Notes: generated from the sequence alone by a model not told the origin. A DNA stretch of 64,000 bases from Thereva unica (GCA_949987705.1 OX465281.1:31108942-31172941); one strand, 5' to 3'. Numbered from the stretch's first letter, positions 1 to 11,511 are shown. A program made the numbers and translations.

Positions 1-3000
1 GAATGGATTCTTATATTTTTACATTTAAAATGCAGTTTGCTACAAAATCTGTGTACTTGCAGAAAAGTACTTAATTGCTCCATTTATATCACACATCAAT
101 ATTCGAACATGGTAAATTAGCTGCTGGTTCGACCGGTAGCTACCATGGTGAATTCTCGAAAGTGCCCTATTGTACATCCAGTATCTTATTTGTGGTGTAA
201 GACCAAAGCCTTTTGCAGGTCCATATGGCTCTGCTTTACTGATGGTGTAGTCCAGTTAAGCGTTCCAGTTCAGACTCAACTATGGTACCCTATAGGACCT
301 AGGACTTTGTAGAGTTATCGGGACTGCCTTATTTGGGTTAATTGACAGACGCACAATCTTTGAACTTCTTGGGGTGCTGTTCTCATGACCTCTGTAACAT
401 CTGTACAGAACATCTGTATTCAAATCCTATTACGAAAGAAAACGGTTCCAAATTTTCCTAGTTTGGTATTGAAAGAAAACACAAAAAATTCGAATAAAAC
501 ATTGAAATTTACTATTTTTACGACTTTACAGACTTTACAACAAAGGAACTTTTTACGATTTTTTTCACATTCACCGAGAACGTCCACCTCCAATATAATA
601 ATGGTATGAGGAGCCGCCGTTCCTTCCCGACATTGAATTATTTTCTTTTCCTCCCTTTCCTCCCTTTTCTCCATTTTGGTCTTACCTCGGCCAAAGTTTT
701 CGGCAATGGCACATCGGTCAACCCCAGAGGAAAACCCATGGCTATTTTTATAAACCGCCCAGGCCTTGGGTTTGGGTTTAAGTAAGCCACTGGAGATACT
801 CGGCTCAAGCATTGCATATGAAACCGATTGAGGCAAGCCCTTCTACTTAGTGGTTTTTTTGGTTGGGCCGAAGTTTTCTTCGGTTTCCCATTTTTATACG
901 AATTTTCGTAACTGCTAAAGTCAATAACTCTCCAGAATGGAAAATATTTTGGAAGAATCTCCTTGCGAGGCTTTTCCGGCTTCTTTATCTCTTCACGAAA
1001 GAATGGTTTTATTTCCCACGGATCGGGATATTCAAAATACAATGAACAGTCCTTTGAAGGATATATCGCAGGCATTTTATCTTAAGCGGTTTTTTGTTAC
1101 TTTTTCCAAGATAAAATATTTATTAATTAGTTTCTTTAATTTTTAAATATTAGATTTTTTGTTATAAAATCTTCTTTCATTATACTTTATCAATGTTTAT
1201 TTAAATTACTCCCTAACCCGAAATGATTAGACATTAAGCACTTTAGTACCCCCTTTCTTTAGACTTTATTCACAGATCTAGAAGCAAGATTTTGATTAAA
1301 TAGATTTTAGTGTCAAGTCATCCCATACTTACAATTTTGGTATAAACAATAAGATTACACTTTTAATTTGGGCTTATATCTAACAAAATATTTTTTAAGA
1401 ATAATTTATTTGCCTTTAAGCTAAAGATAAAACTTAATGACTGACAAATTCTGGGTTGCCTAGGATTACTTTACCTCGTACATGGCTGCTTTATTAAAAA
1501 ATTTCATTTAAGGATCCACCAGAGTCAAGTTGAAAACGAATTTCATTGAACTTAATTATTTATTCCAATAGATGGGTTCTCATTCAATTTAATCTCGAAT
1601 CAGCATTGCGCGTGGTTAGTATTAAAAGTGGTTGCCACATGCTACTAGAGGGACAGAAAGGTTCTTGTAGTCCGGGAGGCAACGACATTTTGGAGCTAGT
1701 TATTTCAGCAAGGCTGAATTTCTCTGAAATAAAAGTTTATCGGAGCGCCACTCACTCGTCAAAAATTTATGAACTCAATCATACCAGCAAAGTTGAAATT
1801 GTTTACAATATCTAATTATTATCTAATTTGGAATACCTCTTGGATCGTTCATAACCTACAAACTCACACATTTACGGTGTCAGCTGACGGTTTTCCCACC
1901 AGCTGATCGGCAGCTGACTATTTTTTTAATTTAATACGTGGCATAAACTTACTTTACACTAAAATTTGAAGCTTGCTGAAATGACTTAAATTCTAACGTT
2001 TCGTCAACCTGTTCACGAGTAATCTTCTTAGGCTTCGCACAAATGCCAACTTTTTTGGAGTGCCAGTTATTACAATTTAAACCGTCCATTTTCGTGCTAA
2101 GTGAATCCCAAATATTAACTGACCCTGATACCCGATGTATAACCTTTCCACCCAAAGGGGTACTACAATCTATCTAGGGATGACGTGGCTACGCATAAAA
2201 TATGTAGATAATGGCACTTGTGTTTCTGGAACTAAAACTTCAACTCTGCTACCACTCGTGTTTCCAGCATCATACAGGCAGGGACACATTTGCTCAATTC
2301 CCAATCTACGAAATCTGTGAATCCTAGGCCAAATAGATGTTTTAATTCTATGGAAAGTTGGGCAACCAGCCTGCTGTTCGTCTATGTCATGTCAATGGTA
2401 TCTGCCGGGGATCGATGTTAGCATACATCCCTCCGCTCGATGCGCACGTCGAGGAGACATGTACGCCTGGCTTCCTGCATCCATAACTGCGCTGACAACA
2501 TTTTTTACATTAACAAGATAAATGCCGGAATGTCGAGTTCAGTGCAAGGTTTAAAGTGGCTGCCGCTGACACGAGACCAGTCGTTGTTTATTCCACCTCT
2601 TCAACAGTTCAACCGTTAAAGTGCTTGCTTTCCAATAACAACATAGCGAGACACAGTCGGTCATATATCTTCTACACACAGCAACGTCATTACGACGAAT
2701 ATTCGTAATTACAGCGAATTTCAGTTTAAGGGGTGATACACGATATAATTCGTCGAGAGGATTTCGAGGATGTTTGGTTTTCTTTCGTGGTTACGACCCT
2801 GAACATTCGTCGTAATGAGGTTGATGGAACACCCTATTTGACCTACCTACTGTGTCTCTCGGTTTGTTGTAAATTGAAAGTACCCCGTGAATGGATTGAA
2901 TTACTGAACGATGTTGACAGACTTTTCTTTGGCCTTAAATTGATGACGACGTTTATTTTCAGCAGGATGACGCCAGCTACTACACAACTCGTGAAACAAT

Positions 3001-3212
3001 TTTATTGTGTGAAAAATTTCCTGCATGTAGATCGTGCGATATAATACCATTACACTTTTTTGAGTGTACGTTAAAAATAAAGTTTACTCCAATATCCCTC
3101 AATTAATGCCCTTAAAAGACAATATTGCAGCTGTTATTAGCGCTTTTCTGTTGCTTTAAAATGACACCTCTTGTTAAATGAAATGACACGATCCTGCATG
3201 ATGTTAAGCGGC
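1..3212. other. AT-rich stretch without a confident gene
   Basis: No reading frame here has recognisable domains or convincing exon structure. A 145-codon minus-strand frame (638-1075) and a 103-codon plus-strand frame (2733-3044) are open, but I recognise neither and both may be chance. An inverted pair of about 19 bp (2686-2704 against 2804-2823, core TTACGACGAAT) suggests a small foldback repeat. Three CAGCTG hexamers lie at 1881-1916. Confidence 0.5.
1881..1916. promoter_or_regulatory. Cluster of three CAGCTG E-boxes
   Basis: CAGCTG occurs at 1881-1886, 1900-1905 and 1911-1916, three palindromic E-boxes within 36 bp, two of them with the extended form CAGCTGAC. CAGCTG is a core site for class II bHLH heterodimers. 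No gene start is evident next to it, so a regulatory role is only a suggestion. Confidence 0.25.
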
Positions 3213-3553
3213 CCACACACTTGCAGTTTTAACTGCGCAGTTGAACTGTGTAAACAACCTGTACGATAAACTGAACTGAAAGTGTGTGGGGTTCGTTCTA
3301 CGATTTTTTTGCTCAGGCTCGTCAGTTTTATTGACTTGAGTAACTCTTTTTAATAATGTCAAATGGACGGAACTTAGCGAAGTGAAGGATAAACTGCCTG
3401 ACCTGCGCAGTTGATCGGAGCAAAAGACGGTTCAGAAGCTCAGGTGTGAGGATTAGGTGAAAATAGTTCAAAACTGCACAGTTCCCACAGTTTATCGCTC
3501 AAATATGACGTTACACATGATAAGTTAAACTCAGTTAAACTGAAAGTGTGTGG
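3213..3553. mobile_element. MITE-like element with CCACACACTT ends
   Basis: The left end reads CCACACACTTGCAGTTTTAA and the right end is close to its reverse complement (AACTGAAAGTGTGTGG), giving an imperfect terminal inverted repeat of about 22 bp around 341 bp of non-coding DNA. A further copy of the terminal motif (AAACTGAACTGAAAGTGTGT) lies inside at about 3270, so the element may be compound. I could not fix a target duplication, so the superfamily is open. Confidence 0.5.
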
Positions 3554-3846
3554 TAAACGAGTAAAGAAGGTAAACGAGTGTGTGTTAAACAAGATCCTAA
3601 CCCGCACATGTAATATACCGCCGCCAAATTTGGGGTCTGAAGAACTTGCGCACGCAGGGGGCGTTAACTATGATTCGGATCACTATGAAGTTGGTATGAA
3701 GTTGCTAGAGTGCCAAAAGGCTTTGTATTTGCGCATCCAGCTCAACGAAACAGATGGAAATACCAATAACTATGGGTTAAAGCTCGCCTCCAGTAAGGGT
3801 AAAGTAAATCCTACGGACGAATTCGAGGGAGTCAACGAGAAAAAAA

Positions 3847-4271
3847 CACTCATTACGTTTACATGATTTACCTGAGTTCTTGACTTGAAATTTACTTGAA
3901 ACTCAAGTTGTGTTTTCTGTTCATTTACTTGACTTCAAAATGTCTTGAAATTTTCTTGAACTGACATTTGCCCTTTCATATTATAACAGAGAGTCGCTCC
4001 ATATTATAATATAAATAACTTCACAAATATTGCATCAAAAGTATACATTCCCTACAGCTTTTATCTTCTTCTTGTTCCAAGGAAAAAATACGCATGCAAA
4101 ATTTCAAGTATTCAAGTAGCGTTTACATGAGCTTTTTCAAGTCAATCAAACAAATTTTTGTGATTTACTTGACTCAATTTTACTTGAAGTCAGGACGAGT
4201 TTACATGCATATTTAGTTACTTGAAATCGACTTCAAGTATACTTCAAGTAAGCATGTAAACGTAATGACTG
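3847..4271. mobile_element. MITE-like element with CATTACGTTTACATG ends
   Basis: Both ends carry the same inverted sequence: CACTCATTACGTTTACATG on the left and its near-exact reverse complement on the right, followed by looser matches rich in ACTTGAA. The 425-bp body has no open frame. An unidentified coding-like segment of about 85 codons (about 3590-3840) lies between this element and the previous one. The gypsy retrotransposon starts 21 bp downstream. Superfamily not determined. Confidence 0.55.
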
Positions 4272-4292
4272 TTCGATCTTTCTTTAAGTACT

Positions 4293-5860
4293 TGTAACGG
4301 CAGGCCCATCCCTTTATAAATAACTACCTTGGGGTAAACACTTTAAAAAAAAGTGCACTTGGGAAAAACTGGAAAAATTTGGGAAAGCCATGAGAAAAAA
4401 AAATTAGGAAAAAAAATTGAAAATTTTGTTTTAGTGAGTGAGAGTCAGTCAGCGAATTTGTAGTGGGTGTTTGGAAACGAGGTTCGGAATTTTTTTGGGC
4501 CAAAGTCAGTTTTTTTCGTCGTTCGGTTTTTTTGCAATAATTTTAATGCAATAATTACATAACCGTCGTGGTTTTTTGGACTTTCAGTTGGAATTTTTAT
4601 CCTAATGTTAAATAACCCGACCAGTGTTAATATAACATAAAAAAACGAACGTTGTTATACGCCGGTAAACTCGGTAAAATCAACACGAGCCGAGCCGGTT
4701 AGATTTGGTTAATTTAAGGAACAGTTTTCCTCGGAAGGAGGTGAATTCAACCTGGTGTTGGGCAAATATAACTTATTGGCATGGTCTTATGGGAATTTCG
4801 CTCACTATATAAGAAGAATGTTTGCTGGCCCCCAAGGATATAATAGCAAGACAATGGATGCTGAAAGGATTGCAGCGTGTCCGGAATTACGATAATATGG
4901 TTAGGTAACCAATTAGCAGGAGGGAGGTACAAGATATTTGTAAATCAGGTAAATTGGTATATTGAGTTAAACGTGAATAAGAGGAGGCGAAAGAATTTCC
5001 GGTTGATGGTGCCCGGAATGCATTAAGACTTTCGAGAATCCAGTTAGGGAGTTATATCGCAGAAGTCCGCCGATTTATGTGGTTAAGGTTTGTGAAGAAC
5101 CCGGTTAAGAAGAAGTCTCCGAAGTCAGCCTATTTTTGTGAGGTCATGTAGTCTTATGTTAAATTATATTCAGGTTGAGACATTGTGACAATTTTAATGT
5201 TTAGCTATTGGTATTTTTTTTATTATTTGGATTTTTTTAAAATTGGTTTTTGTGAATAATCTGTAAAAGCAAAAGGATCCTCGAACTGGCCAGCGCGACG
5301 ATTTTCTTGTTCGTTTATTTTTTTGTATAAAATATTGCGTATCCTTATCCGAATTGAACTTTTGTTTAAAATAATATTCCGTCTCATGTTGTTTTGTGTT
5401 GGTAACTTTTGTAGTTAAACATTATATTTATTTGTGTTTTAAATATTTAAATATATCTATATATTTTTGTAAGAAGATTACATGCCTGTATGTTCTTAAA
5501 TCTGCTGACTTTACTTTTGGGAGAAAATTTCTTTTAGGATGACAGGCTAACTGCCTAAACGATGGCATAGCGGTGGTCGACTCTTCTCTCCCGGTACTTT
5601 GTTTATTTCAGGTACTCTTCTAGGCACTCGGCGTTCGCCCTTGTGGGGCCGTTCATGGACAGGTAAAAAGGTGATGTACAGGTAGGTGTACCTCGGGATC
5701 TTACTACCCCACGACCCCCCGACGAGCAAGCCCTGGTAATGAGGCCCGGGGTATCGCCTTAAGGATAACTTTTTTTTTGGAAATTTATTTTGTAAATTTG
5801 TGTTGTATGTGGATCCGATGATGGCTTCTTCGGGGCAACCAACGGAAGGTTCACATAACA
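4293..5860 (+). repeat. 5' LTR of the gypsy element
   Basis: Begins TGTAACGGCAGG and ends GGTTCACATAACA. Paired base for base with 12240-13807 at a constant offset of 7,947. It should hold the U3 promoter and the R/U5 region. AATAAA-like and TATA-like stretches occur in the AT-rich part around 5330-5470, but the transcription start cannot be fixed by eye. Confidence 0.95.
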
Positions 5861-5862
5861 AA

Positions 5863-5879
5863 TGGCGCCCAACGTAGGC
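5863..5879 (+). promoter_or_regulatory. Primer-binding site, tRNA-Lys type
   Basis: Two bases after the LTR the sequence reads TGGCGCCCAACGTAGGC, complementary to the CCA end of a tRNA. It matches the tRNA-Lys type site used by gypsy-group elements, apparently with one mismatch near the end. This is where minus-strand DNA synthesis would be primed. Confidence 0.75.
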
Positions 5880-7155
5880 TTATAGGCCCTCATATATCCT
5901 GCACGGACATTTTTTTTGTTGAAATTTTGAGAAATTGTTTTCGGTATGTCGGACATGCCATGACTGCCTTTACGGCTGGATTTTTTATTTTTGCGTTTTT
6001 GTTTTCGATTTTAGTAGTGCATCACCATGAATGTTTACGGTTCGTCGTGGGGCCAAGCAGTACCGCGATGCCTTGGTCCCTACCCATTTATTTTTCTGAA
6101 ACCTCGCTAAATTTTGGAGTTAATTTTTTGTTACTGTGACCTTTCGATTATTCTCTAATGCGGTAACTTCTTCCTTTTCAGTACACTAACTTCGAGCCCT
6201 GTCCTCATCCCCCTGTCTTGCTAACAAGCGTGTATCGCTTGGCTATGCGGGGAGGTAAGGCCAGCGGTGACTGAAAACTCCTGGTTTTGGTTTGTCGTCT
6301 TTGGTAACAGGCGTGTTATTGCCTGCCACTGCGTCTAGCTAGTAGCAGGGTTACTTTCCTATTTATTTTGCGAATGGGTCGATTGGGTTTGGAGGATGTT
6401 TACCGGGCTCCGTCTGGCTAACAGGCGACCTCGCCTGGCACTGCGCCCCGTGGGACATTCTCGAAATTTATTCGGTCCCTCGATTTTTTTCCTTTCTTCT
6501 CTTTCCTTTTTGCTCTGCTGCTCCATCCTTCCTGAAGGCATGCAGAGTTGCGGCTCAGTCGTGGGTGGGCAGCCGAGTGATTTCTAAATTTGTTATTATT
6601 TTAGGAAGAAGTTTTACAGTTTGGTTCGGGGGTGGCCCCTAAGGGCGGGCGTGGAGAGCTTAGTATAGGACGAGTTGGTTGTGGAGGAGGGATGTGGCCT
6701 TAGGCAGCCTCCTTCCCCTCAACGAACCTGGATCCTGAGTTTGAAGTTGGAGATACCTGGTGTGGTCATTGATGGCACTCAATGGTGGCTCAAGTTGTTT
6801 TTCTCTGACAGTAAGATTTAGTTATCATTTAGAGTCTGGTCTCACGGATTGAAGTTCGTTGAACCATTTAGTAGTTTCAACTCGATGAGCAAGCTGATAG
6901 CGCCACCACCGACTGCCACCTTTGACTTCGGCCACCAAGATTTTCGGGAGAGGAGAGATCGTTCCGTCGCTGCCGTTATGTAATTTTGCCATTTAGATAA
7001 ACGGAATAGTTTCGTTGTTAGAGTTAATTATTAGTAGTATTATTGTTGACTGTTTGTTAGTGCCTATTGTAAAAGCCACCGAATCACCGGTAAGATCGAT
7101 AAATATTTAGCAATTTTATCAGCCCCGCTTTCATATCGTGCTATTGCGAAGTACA
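5880..7155 (+). other. Untranslated leader of the gypsy element
   Basis: About 1.28 kb separates the primer site from gag. It is more GC-rich than the flanking genome and holds only short upstream frames (a hydrophobic 70-codon frame at 5927-6139, a 63-codon frame at 6396-6587) without recognisable domains. Packaging and internal translation signals would be expected here but none can be pinpointed. Confidence 0.6.
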
Positions 7156-8250
7156 ATGCCCAACCTACGGAGTGGTAAGCAAACCTCTGAGGATAATCGC
7201 GAGGAAGGAGTACCAGCCCCATCGAGGAACGAAAACATGCCCCCAGCCGAGCCGGTCATGTCAATCCCGGACCAGATAACACAATTAAGATTAGAAGTAG
7301 AGAGGCTTAGCCTCCAACAGAGAGCGGCGGAGAACCCCCTGCTCACGCGTAACAATTCGGATCATTCTCCGGCCCGAGTCGAGCATCCGGTGGTATGTAT
7401 GGAGACGTCATCTTTTACCAACAAAAGGAGATCACCTGTTCCAACCTGGAACATACGGTTCTCCGGCGATACCAGTGAGTTGTCGGTAGAGGAATTTTTG
7501 TTCCGTGTAGAACAACGGGCGCGCGACGAATGGGTCAGCCAGTCTGAGATCTGCCGGAACATATCATCTTTATTGAAGGGTGGGGCCGAAGATTGGTATT
7601 GGGCCCAGTTTCGCCGTCAAGTCCCTGACCCAGACTGGAACGAATTGAAAAGTCATCTGATCCGACAATTTAGAAATAGGGAATCCGATTTTCAGTGGAT
7701 TAAGTTAATGCTGGACTTGAAACAGCAACACTACTCCTTCGATGAATATGTCGCCAAGATGGTAGCGCTGTATAACCGGATGTCGAATCCTATGCCGGAA
7801 GAAGACCTGGTAGAAATAGTTGTCCAACATTTGAATGCCTCCCTGGGCTCGGTCATAATCGGACAGCATTTCTCGCATATGCAACAGCTACGTGAAGTTT
7901 GCTTGCGAGCGGAGCGATGGCAGATGCAAAAGAGACAGGAACGGAGGTTAGTTCCGAAACTGCACGAAGTGGATTTCAACGAAACCCATCCCGCATTCAA
8001 TATAACTGCGGAGGAATTACCGGCTACCGTAGATGAAGTTCGACCCCTTAGTTCAGTTTCCAGGCGGAGGCCTATTCTGTGTTGGAATTGTCGGCAACAG
8101 GGGCATCCGTTCATGGAATGCCCTTCCACGACTCGCGGTCTGTTTTGCTACCAGTGTGGTAGACCAGGAGTTGTAACACCCAGGTGTCCCATATGTCAGG
8201 GAAACCGGGACCAGGGTGCGAGGCCAAACGGGAGCCCGCGCTCGAACTAG
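7156..8250 (+). CDS. gag: Gag polyprotein of the gypsy element
   Basis: Structural protein of the element, 364 residues from the first ATG at 7156; an in-frame GTG lies at 7138, but the ATG is preferred. A charged N-terminal segment is followed by a Retrotrans_gag-type capsid region (about residues 100-270, including WNELKSHLIRQF and the DEYVAKMVALYNRM stretch). At the C-terminus is a zinc knuckle CWNCRQQGHPFMEC (CX2CX4HX4C, starting at residue 309) and then a second cysteine cluster, CYQCGRPGVV then TPRCPIC. The second cluster lacks the usual histidine and has the spacing CX2CX9CX2C, which I believe occurs in other insect gypsy gags, so it is probably not damage. The frame is intact. The last 88 nt lie inside the open pol frame, which is -1 relative to gag, so pol is probably made by frameshifting. 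Confidence 0.9.
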   Translation: MPNLRSGKQTSEDNREEGVPAPSRNENMPPAEPVMSIPDQITQLRLEVERLSLQQRAAENPLLTRNNSDHSPARVEHPVVCMETSSFTNKRRSPVPTWNIRFSGDTSELSVEEFLFRVEQRARDEWVSQSEICRNISSLLKGGAEDWYWAQFRRQVPDPDWNELKSHLIRQFRNRESDFQWIKLMLDLKQQHYSFDEYVAKMVALYNRMSNPMPEEDLVEIVVQHLNASLGSVIIGQHFSHMQQLREVCLRAERWQMQKRQERRLVPKLHEVDFNETHPAFNITAEELPATVDEVRPLSSVSRRRPILCWNCRQQGHPFMECPSTTRGLFCYQCGRPGVVTPRCPICQGNRDQGARPNGSPRSN

Positions 8251-11243
8251 GTTCGCCCGTACCCCAGCCTGACTTATACGATCCCAATACTCGGTCAATT
8301 ATAAGCGACTTCACGTCAACCGATTCTCTTCCCTCTTTTCCCTCTGAGGAGGTCAAACTTTCCTTTCTTTCCCGTTGGAAGAGATACGTCTCCACTCGCA
8401 ACCGCATCTTTTCGGAGCCTCCTTTGGTGGACTCCAGCAATACTCCTCCCAAAATTAGGATGCGAGCCAAGGAGAAGCGACACCTTTCGCAGAAAGTTGT
8501 TTCTGCAATCATCTCTGACTTGTCAGATAACCGTCCTTTTGCGAAAGTCACCTTAGCCAACGAAGAGGTGATTGGTTTAATGGACAGTGGTGCCAATATC
8601 ACCTGTTTGGGGAAAGATGCCGAATCATTTCTGGAGAGACATCCCGAAGTTACATTATACTCGTTGCAAACTTGTGTGCAAACAGCTAACGGGGCTTCAC
8701 AGAGAATGCTGGGTTATGTTAAGGTGCCGATCTCCTTCGGAGGTCGGACCCGTGACCTGACTATCTATGTGGTGCCCGGTCTCTGTCAGAGGCTGTATCT
8801 CGGGTATGACTTTTGGAAACTTTTCGACATCGCTCCCCAAATAGTCGGCGAGATAAACGCTCCATCCGTGTCTGCAAAAATGCACGACTTAACGTCCACG
8901 CAATGCGAACGGTTGGAACGCGTCAAGGCCAGATTTCCCTCCTTCGATGTCTTCGGACTGGGAAAGACTAACCTGGAGGAACACATCATTGACACTGGTG
9001 ACTCAGTTCCTATTAAACAGAGGCATTATCCCGTCTCACCCGCTGTACAACAGCTGATGTATGGTGAGTTGGACATGATGCTGTCACTGGGTGTAATTGA
9101 GCCATCAAACAGTCCCTGGAATTCTCCAGTGGTGTTGGTTCGTAAACCAGGTAAGGTCCGCCTGTGCCTTGACTCGCGCAAGGTAAACAGTGTCACTGTC
9201 AAGGACGCCTACCCTCTTCCATACATTGATGGGCTTCTTGGTCGTCTTCAAGACACCAAGTTCATCACCAGTTTGGATCTTAAGGACGCCTTCTGGCAAA
9301 TCCCACTTGAGATGAAGTCGCGAGAGAGGACAGCTTTCACTGTCCCTGGTCGTCCGCTGTACCAGTTCACAGTTATGCCTTTCGGCTTATGCAATGCCCC
9401 ACAGCGCATGTGTCGCTTGATGGATAAGACCATCCCGGGCCATTTACGTGAAAACGTTTTTGTCTATCTGGACGACCTGCTCATTGTTTCACCTGACTTT
9501 GACTCCCACCTAAAGCTTTTGGACGAAGTGGCCAGCTGTCTCCGCCGTGCTGGTTTAACCATCAATTTGGCTAAAAGCAAATTTTGCGTGACTGAAGTGA
9601 AGTATCTCGGCTTCATAATTGGTGATGGGACTCTGAAAACTGATCCTAATAAGGTGACGGCCATCAAGGACTTCCCGACTCCGAAGTCTCATAAGCAGAC
9701 CCGGAGGTTCTTGGGTATGACCGGATGGTATCAGCGCTTCATCCCCAATTATGCGAGCGTGGCTTCTTCAATCACGGATTGTTTGAAGTCTAAATCTTTT
9801 AGTTGGACTGATGAGGCCCAGCAGTCGTTCGAGACATTAAAAGAGCTGATGACTAAAGCTCCATTGTTAGTCACTCCAGATTTCTCTAGGCCTTTTTACA
9901 TTCAGTGCGATGCTAGCAGGACTGGTGTAGGTAGTGTGCTCTTTCAAAAGGACATGGATGGAGGAGAACATCCGATTGCTTATATGTCCAAAAAGCTGAA
10001 TGGAGCACAACGGAACTACACCATTACTGAGCTTGAATGCTATGCAGCCGTACTGAGTGTAAAGAAGTTTAGAGCATATGTTGAGGGTCAGGCTTTCACG
10101 ATCATCACTGATCATGCTAGCTTGAAGTGGCTCATGGGCCAAAAGGAGCTCAGCGGCAGATTAGCAAGGTGGAGTTTAAAGCTGCAGGGGTTCGATTTCA
10201 AAATCGAACATCGCAAAGGTAGGCAAAATGTGGTTCCTGATGCCTTGTCGCGCCTGCACGGAGTCGACGAATTATCCTTCTGTCAAGACGTGGACTTAGA
10301 GTCTCCGTCCTTCAAATCCCCCGAATATTTACAACTGGGTGAACAAATCTTGCAAGCCTCACGGCAGTTGCCAGACCTGCGGGTCGCAGATGGGTATGTA
10401 TTCCATCGTACATCCCCACGTACCGGAGACCCTGTTGCTGATGATTTAACATGGAAGCTATGGGTCCCGCATGATTTAGCCAATTCCCTCATCGAGTCTG
10501 CTCACTCACCTCCACAAACTTCGCATGGTGGAGTGGGGAAAACCTTATCACGGCTTCGAAATAAATATTTTTGGCCGGGAATGGCCAAGCAGGTGCGAGA
10601 GTTTGTGTCACACTGTGACATTTGTAAGTCCACAAAAGCCCCTAATGTAATCCTTCGACCACCTATGGGTAAGCCCATGAAGGTGATGAGACCATTCCAG
10701 TTCTTGTATATAGACTTCTTGGGTCCTTATCCCCGGACAAAGAAAGGCCACACGGCCGTGTTCGTCGTCCTGGACGCCTTCAGCAAGTTCGCATTTCTCC
10801 ACCCAGTGTCAGCCGAAACCACTGCGGCATCCGTCAAGTTTCTTGAGCAAACGGTGTTTCATACCTTTGGAGTCCCTGAAACTATCTTCTCCGACAATGG
10901 TCGGCAATTCACCTCCAAAGAGTTTGCCAAGTTGTTGAATGATTACGGCGTGCGGCATGTTCGCACCGCCGTATATTCGCCTCACCCTAACGCTTCCGAG
11001 CGGGTGAATAGATCTGTCATATCCGCCATTAGGGCGTATTTGAAGGAAGATCATCGTGAGTGGGATAGACATCTGTCGTCCATTGAATGTGCTCTTCGTA
11101 GTGCCCACCACGAAGCGATCGGCATGTCCCCATATCAGGCCCTTTTTGGTAGTCATATGATCCTACACGGATCAACTGAACGTTTTCCAGGAGGGAGACA
11201 TAGCCTTTTTGCCCTTGACGGATCGCCTGCAAATACTTCGTGA
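8163..11243 (+). CDS. pol: Pol polyprotein of the gypsy element, 3' end broken
   Basis: The frame opens after a stop at 8160-8162 and overlaps gag by 88 nt. Counting from the GTG at 8184: aspartic protease with LMDSGAN (Asp 134); reverse transcriptase with SLDLKDAFWQIPL and the YLDD catalytic motif (residues 428-431); RNase H (QCDASRTGVG, TELECYAAV, TDHASLKWL); integrase with an HHCC zinc domain (HSPPQTSHGG then CDICKSTK) and the D,D35E triad at Asp 844 (DFLGPYP), Asp 904 (SDNGRQF) and Glu 939 (NASERVNR). The frame closes at 11243 after the integrase core. The missing C-terminal domain continues in another frame from 11209, so a one-base shift lies at about 11190-11215, next to a run of T. 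Because the LTRs are almost identical, a sequencing or assembly error in that run is as likely as a real mutation. Confidence 0.93.
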   Translation, partial: TRSCNTQVSHMSGKPGPGCEAKREPALELGSPVPQPDLYDPNTRSIISDFTSTDSLPSFPSEEVKLSFLSRWKRYVSTRNRIFSEPPLVDSSNTPPKIRMRAKEKRHLSQKVVSAIISDLSDNRPFAKVTLANEEVIGLMDSGANITCLGKDAESFLERHPEVTLYSLQTCVQTANGASQRMLGYVKVPISFGGRTRDLTIYVVPGLCQRLYLGYDFWKLFDIAPQIVGEINAPSVSAKMHDLTSTQCERLERVKARFPSFDVFGLGKTNLEEHIIDTGDSVPIKQRHYPVSPAVQQLMYGELDMMLSLGVIEPSNSPWNSPVVLVRKPGKVRLCLDSRKVNSVTVKDAYPLPYIDGLLGRLQDTKFITSLDLKDAFWQIPLEMKSRERTAFTVPGRPLYQFTVMPFGLCNAPQRMCRLMDKTIPGHLRENVFVYLDDLLIVSPDFDSHLKLLDEVASCLRRAGLTINLAKSKFCVTEVKYLGFIIGDGTLKTDPNKVTAIKDFPTPKSHKQTRRFLGMTGWYQRFIPNYASVASSITDCLKSKSFSWTDEAQQSFETLKELMTKAPLLVTPDFSRPFYIQCDASRTGVGSVLFQKDMDGGEHPIAYMSKKLNGAQRNYTITELECYAAVLSVKKFRAYVEGQAFTIITDHASLKWLMGQKELSGRLARWSLKLQGFDFKIEHRKGRQNVVPDALSRLHGVDELSFCQDVDLESPSFKSPEYLQLGEQILQASRQLPDLRVADGYVFHRTSPRTGDPVADDLTWKLWVPHDLANSLIESAHSPPQTSHGGVGKTLSRLRNKYFWPGMAKQVREFVSHCDICKSTKAPNVILRPPMGKPMKVMRPFQFLYIDFLGPYPRTKKGHTAVFVVLDAFSKFAFLHPVSAETTAASVKFLEQTVFHTFGVPETIFSDNGRQFTSKEFAKLLNDYGVRHVRTAVYSPHPNASERVNRSVISAIRAYLKEDHREWDRHLSSIECALRSAHHEAIGMSPYQALFGSHMILHGSTERFPGGRHSLFALDGSPANTS

Positions 11244-11511
11244 TCGGGTCGAGCTTAAATTAGCCGCCGCTCACACTCGGCATGAGAACCGGTACAACTT
11301 GCGTAGCCGTGTGGTTGATTTTCAGCCCGGAGATGAGGTCTTTCGTAGAACCTTCTGGGTCAGCAACCGGGCCGGGCGGTTTAATGCCAAACTGGCACCC
11401 AAATTTGCAAAAGCCCGAATACGTACACGAATCGGAAATAGTCTTTATGAATTGGAGGACTTGCGTGGTAAGCCTCTAGGCACATACCATGCCAAAGACC
11501 TGCGGCCTTAG
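11209..11511 (+). pseudogene. Integrase C-terminal domain, displaced frame
   Basis: Carries the expected end of the gypsy integrase, including PGDEVFRRTFW, the KFAKARI stretch and a final HAKDLRP, but in frame +1 relative to pol. It overlaps the last 35 nt of the pol frame. It has no start signal of its own and is best read as pol severed by the one-base shift. The domain normally helps integrase bind DNA or chromatin; no chromodomain is visible. Confidence 0.85.

Noticed and set aside
638..1075. 145-codon minus-strand open frame
   Set aside because: No recognisable domain, ends in a lysine/arginine-rich low-complexity run, overlaps other frames, and no splice or promoter context.
2686..2823. 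Small foldback with TTACGACGAAT arms
   Set aside because: The inverted pair is real, but no target duplication or second copy supports calling it a transposon.
4747..4932. Identical 61-codon and 104-codon minus frames found in both LTRs
   Set aside because: They are antisense frames of the duplicated LTR and carry no domain.
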